A stretch of 33,659 nucleotides of DNA from assembly GCA_027069385.1 (NCBI GenBank), contig JALXER010000393.1, forward strand, positions 1 to 33,659, written 5' to 3'. Position 1 is the stretch's first letter; each line of letters opens with the position of its first letter. Made by a program: the position numbers and the translations under genes. The notes under the pieces were generated by a model, which did not search any database, had not been told where the DNA came from, and saw only the letters and a list, made by a program, of their open reading frames with translations. Shown one piece after another: positions 32,297 to 33,659 of this stretch. This DNA comes from Paracoccaceae bacterium. Lineage in GTDB: Bacteria > Pseudomonadota > Alphaproteobacteria > Rhodobacterales > Rhodobacteraceae.

Positions 32297-33659
32297 CTAG
32301 CCTTGCGGCTGCGGTTCCATCCCGCCATCCCCTTTGGGCTTTTTCGGCGCTTTGGGAATAGAGGTAACCGAAGTTGTGTCATCGGCCGGGGTGCCGTCAT
32401 CGTCATCATCTTCGCGATGGACAGGCTCGCCGCGCATCACGCGCTTGATTTCATCGCCGGTCAGGGTTTCGTATTCGAGCAACCCTTGCGCGAGGTTCTC
32501 GAATTCCTCGGCATGCTCGGTCAGGATGCGCTTGGCAGTTTCGTAGCCTTCATCGACCAGCGCACGAATTTCGGCGTCGATCTTTTTGCGAGCTTCGGGA
32601 CCGGCGACAAACTGGCTACCGCCGCCATAGTTGTTATCCTGTTGCACATATTCGATGTTGCCCAATTCCTTGGACATACCGAATTGCGTCACCATGGCGC
32701 GCGCGGTGCGGGTCACCATCTGGATATCCGACGACGCGCCCGAGGTCACATTTTCAGCGCCAAAAGTCAGTTCCTCGGCCACTTTGCCCCCCATGCCCAT
32801 CGCGATTTTCGACTTGTACTTGGTTAGCGAGATCGACAGGTGATCCCGTTCAGGCAGCGGCATAACCATGCCCAGTGCCCGCCCGCGCGGAATGATGGTC
32901 GCCTTGTAAATCGGGTCATGCTGAGGCACATGCAGGCCCACCACCGCATGGCCGGCCTCGTGATAGGCGGTCAGCTTTTTCTCGTCTTCGGTCATCACCA
33001 TAGAGCGGCGCTCCGACCCCATCATCACCTTGTCCTTGGCGTGCTCGAAATCCTCCATCGTGACAAAACGCTTGCCGGTGCGCGCCGCGGTCAGGGCCGA
33101 TTCGTTGACCAGATTGGCCAGATCCGCCCCCGAAAACCCCGCCGTCAGTTCGGCCACCTTCTCGGGGTCCACCTCGGGGGCGATCTTCACCTTCTTCATG
33201 TGCACGCGCAGGATCTGCACGCGGCCCTTCTTGTCGGGCTTGTCCACCAGAACCTGGCGGTCGAAGCGGCCCGCCCGCAGCAGCGCGGGGTCGAGGATGT
33301 CCGGCCGGTTGGTCGCCGCCAGCAGCACGATGCCCGCCGAGGGGTCGAACCCGTCCAGCTCGGTCAGAAGCTGGTTCAGCGTAGCCTCCCGCTCGTCGTT
33401 GCGCATCCCCCCGCGGGCCTTTCCCACGGCATCTATCTCGTCTATGAAGACTATCGCCGGAGCGGCCGCTTTGGCCCTCTTGAAGAGCTCTCTTACCCGC
33501 TTCGCACCCATTCCCGCATATATCTGGGCTAATGATGCGCCGCTCTGATAGAAAAAAGGTACTCCCGCTTCGCCGGCAACCGCCTTGGCTATCAGCGTCT
33601 TTCCCACCCCGGGGGGCCCTACCAGAAGTACGCCTCGCGGCATACGGATACCGAAATTG
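32297..33659 (-). CDS. ftsH: ATP-dependent zinc metalloprotease FtsH, 5'-truncated
   Basis: About 454 residues from the AAA domain to the C-terminus; the transmembrane N-terminus lies beyond the window. Walker A GPPGVGKT, Walker [12 protein letters not shown], the second region of homology ([22 protein letters not shown]) and the zinc site HEAGH are present, and the acidic/Lys-rich tail ends MEPQPQG. FtsH degrades membrane and regulatory proteins. The first 80 or so codons (about 33415-33659) differ from the rest: five ATA codons, AGA, AGG, TTA and several GTA/GGA, and the pore-loop region reads [11 protein letters not shown] instead of the usual FVEMFVGVGA type. The start of this fragment may come from another organism through misassembly, or from a recombined ftsH. 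Confidence 0.93.
   Translation of the reverse strand, partial: NFGIRMPRGVLLVGPPGVGKTLIAKAVAGEAGVPFFYQSGASLAQIYAGMGAKRVRELFKRAKAAAPAIVFIDEIDAVGKARGGMRNDEREATLNQLLTELDGFDPSAGIVLLAATNRPDILDPALLRAGRFDRQVLVDKPDKKGRVQILRVHMKKVKIAPEVDPEKVAELTAGFSGADLANLVNESALTAARTGKRFVTMEDFEHAKDKVMMGSERRSMVMTEDEKKLTAYHEAGHAVVGLHVPQHDPIYKATIIPRGRALGMVMPLPERDHLSISLTKYKSKIAMGMGGKVAEELTFGAENVTSGASSDIQMVTRTARAMVTQFGMSKELGNIEYVQQDNNYGGGSQFVAGPEARKKIDAEIRALVDEGYETAKRILTEHAEEFENLAQGLLEYETLTGDEIKRVMRGEPVHREDDDDDGTPADDTTSVTSIPKAPKKPKGDGGMEPQPQG

Overview
The window looks like a chromosomal contig from a Rhodobacterales-type alphaproteobacterium. The evidence is moderately high GC with compact operons, frequent ATGA, GTGA and TAATG start/stop overlaps, a Flp pilin core of the AVTVDW type, and neighbouring scoAB, fhs/folD and pheST housekeeping genes. 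It is a fragment: pheS is cut at the left edge and ftsH at the right edge. There are no rRNA or tRNA genes, CRISPR arrays, transposases or phage genes.

Layout. (1) 1-3.6 kb: pheS (3' part) and pheT, separated by 342 bp holding three copies of a 24-nt palindromic repeat. (2) 3.6-7.3 kb: single genes, namely a peptidoglycan-binding coiled-coil protein on the minus strand, mscL, a NodB-type deacetylase lipoprotein, a class II histone-deacetylase-like hydrolase and a GNAT acetyltransferase. (3) 7.4-8.9 kb: scoA, a 74-residue small protein, and scoB. (4) 9.0-13.9 kb: a polyprenyl-phosphate sugar cluster with an LPG-synthase-TM membrane protein, a DprE1-like FAD oxidase (frameshifted near its 3' end), a DprE2-like reductase and, convergent to these, a HAD-UbiA fusion resembling the mycobacterial phosphoribosyltransferase of decaprenyl-phosphoryl-arabinose synthesis. 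(5) 14.3-24.9 kb: a Tad/Flp pilus locus with two pilins, then cpaB, cpaC, an OmpA-type lipoprotein, cpaE/tadZ, cpaF/tadA, tadB, tadC, two TPR lipoproteins and the prepilin peptidase. Terminators split it after cpaB and after the ompA gene. (6) 24.9-27.9 kb: a polytopic protein with a GT-C-like first loop, ending inside the peptidase gene, and a divergent AAA ATPase of a type often seen with Tad loci. (7) 28.3-31.3 kb: an operon of fhs, chorismate mutase and folD on the minus strand. (8) 31.5-33.7 kb: a Tam-like methyltransferase and ftsH on the minus strand.

The most interesting proposition is that regions 4 to 6 form one functional unit. The DprE1/DprE2/HAD-UbiA set would make a polyprenyl-phosphate D-arabinofuranose donor, the LPG-synthase-TM protein could handle it in the membrane, and the GT-C-like protein could transfer the sugar to the Flp pilin or another Tad component. 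This is an inference from gene content and adjacency.

Intergenic DNA is unusually structured. Many perfect hairpins share the same tip (CGGAACG or GCAAGC) on unrelated stems. Two composite repeat islands, at about 12.1-12.4 kb and 27.9-28.3 kb, lie in inverted orientation on either side of the HAD-UbiA-Tad-GT-C block.
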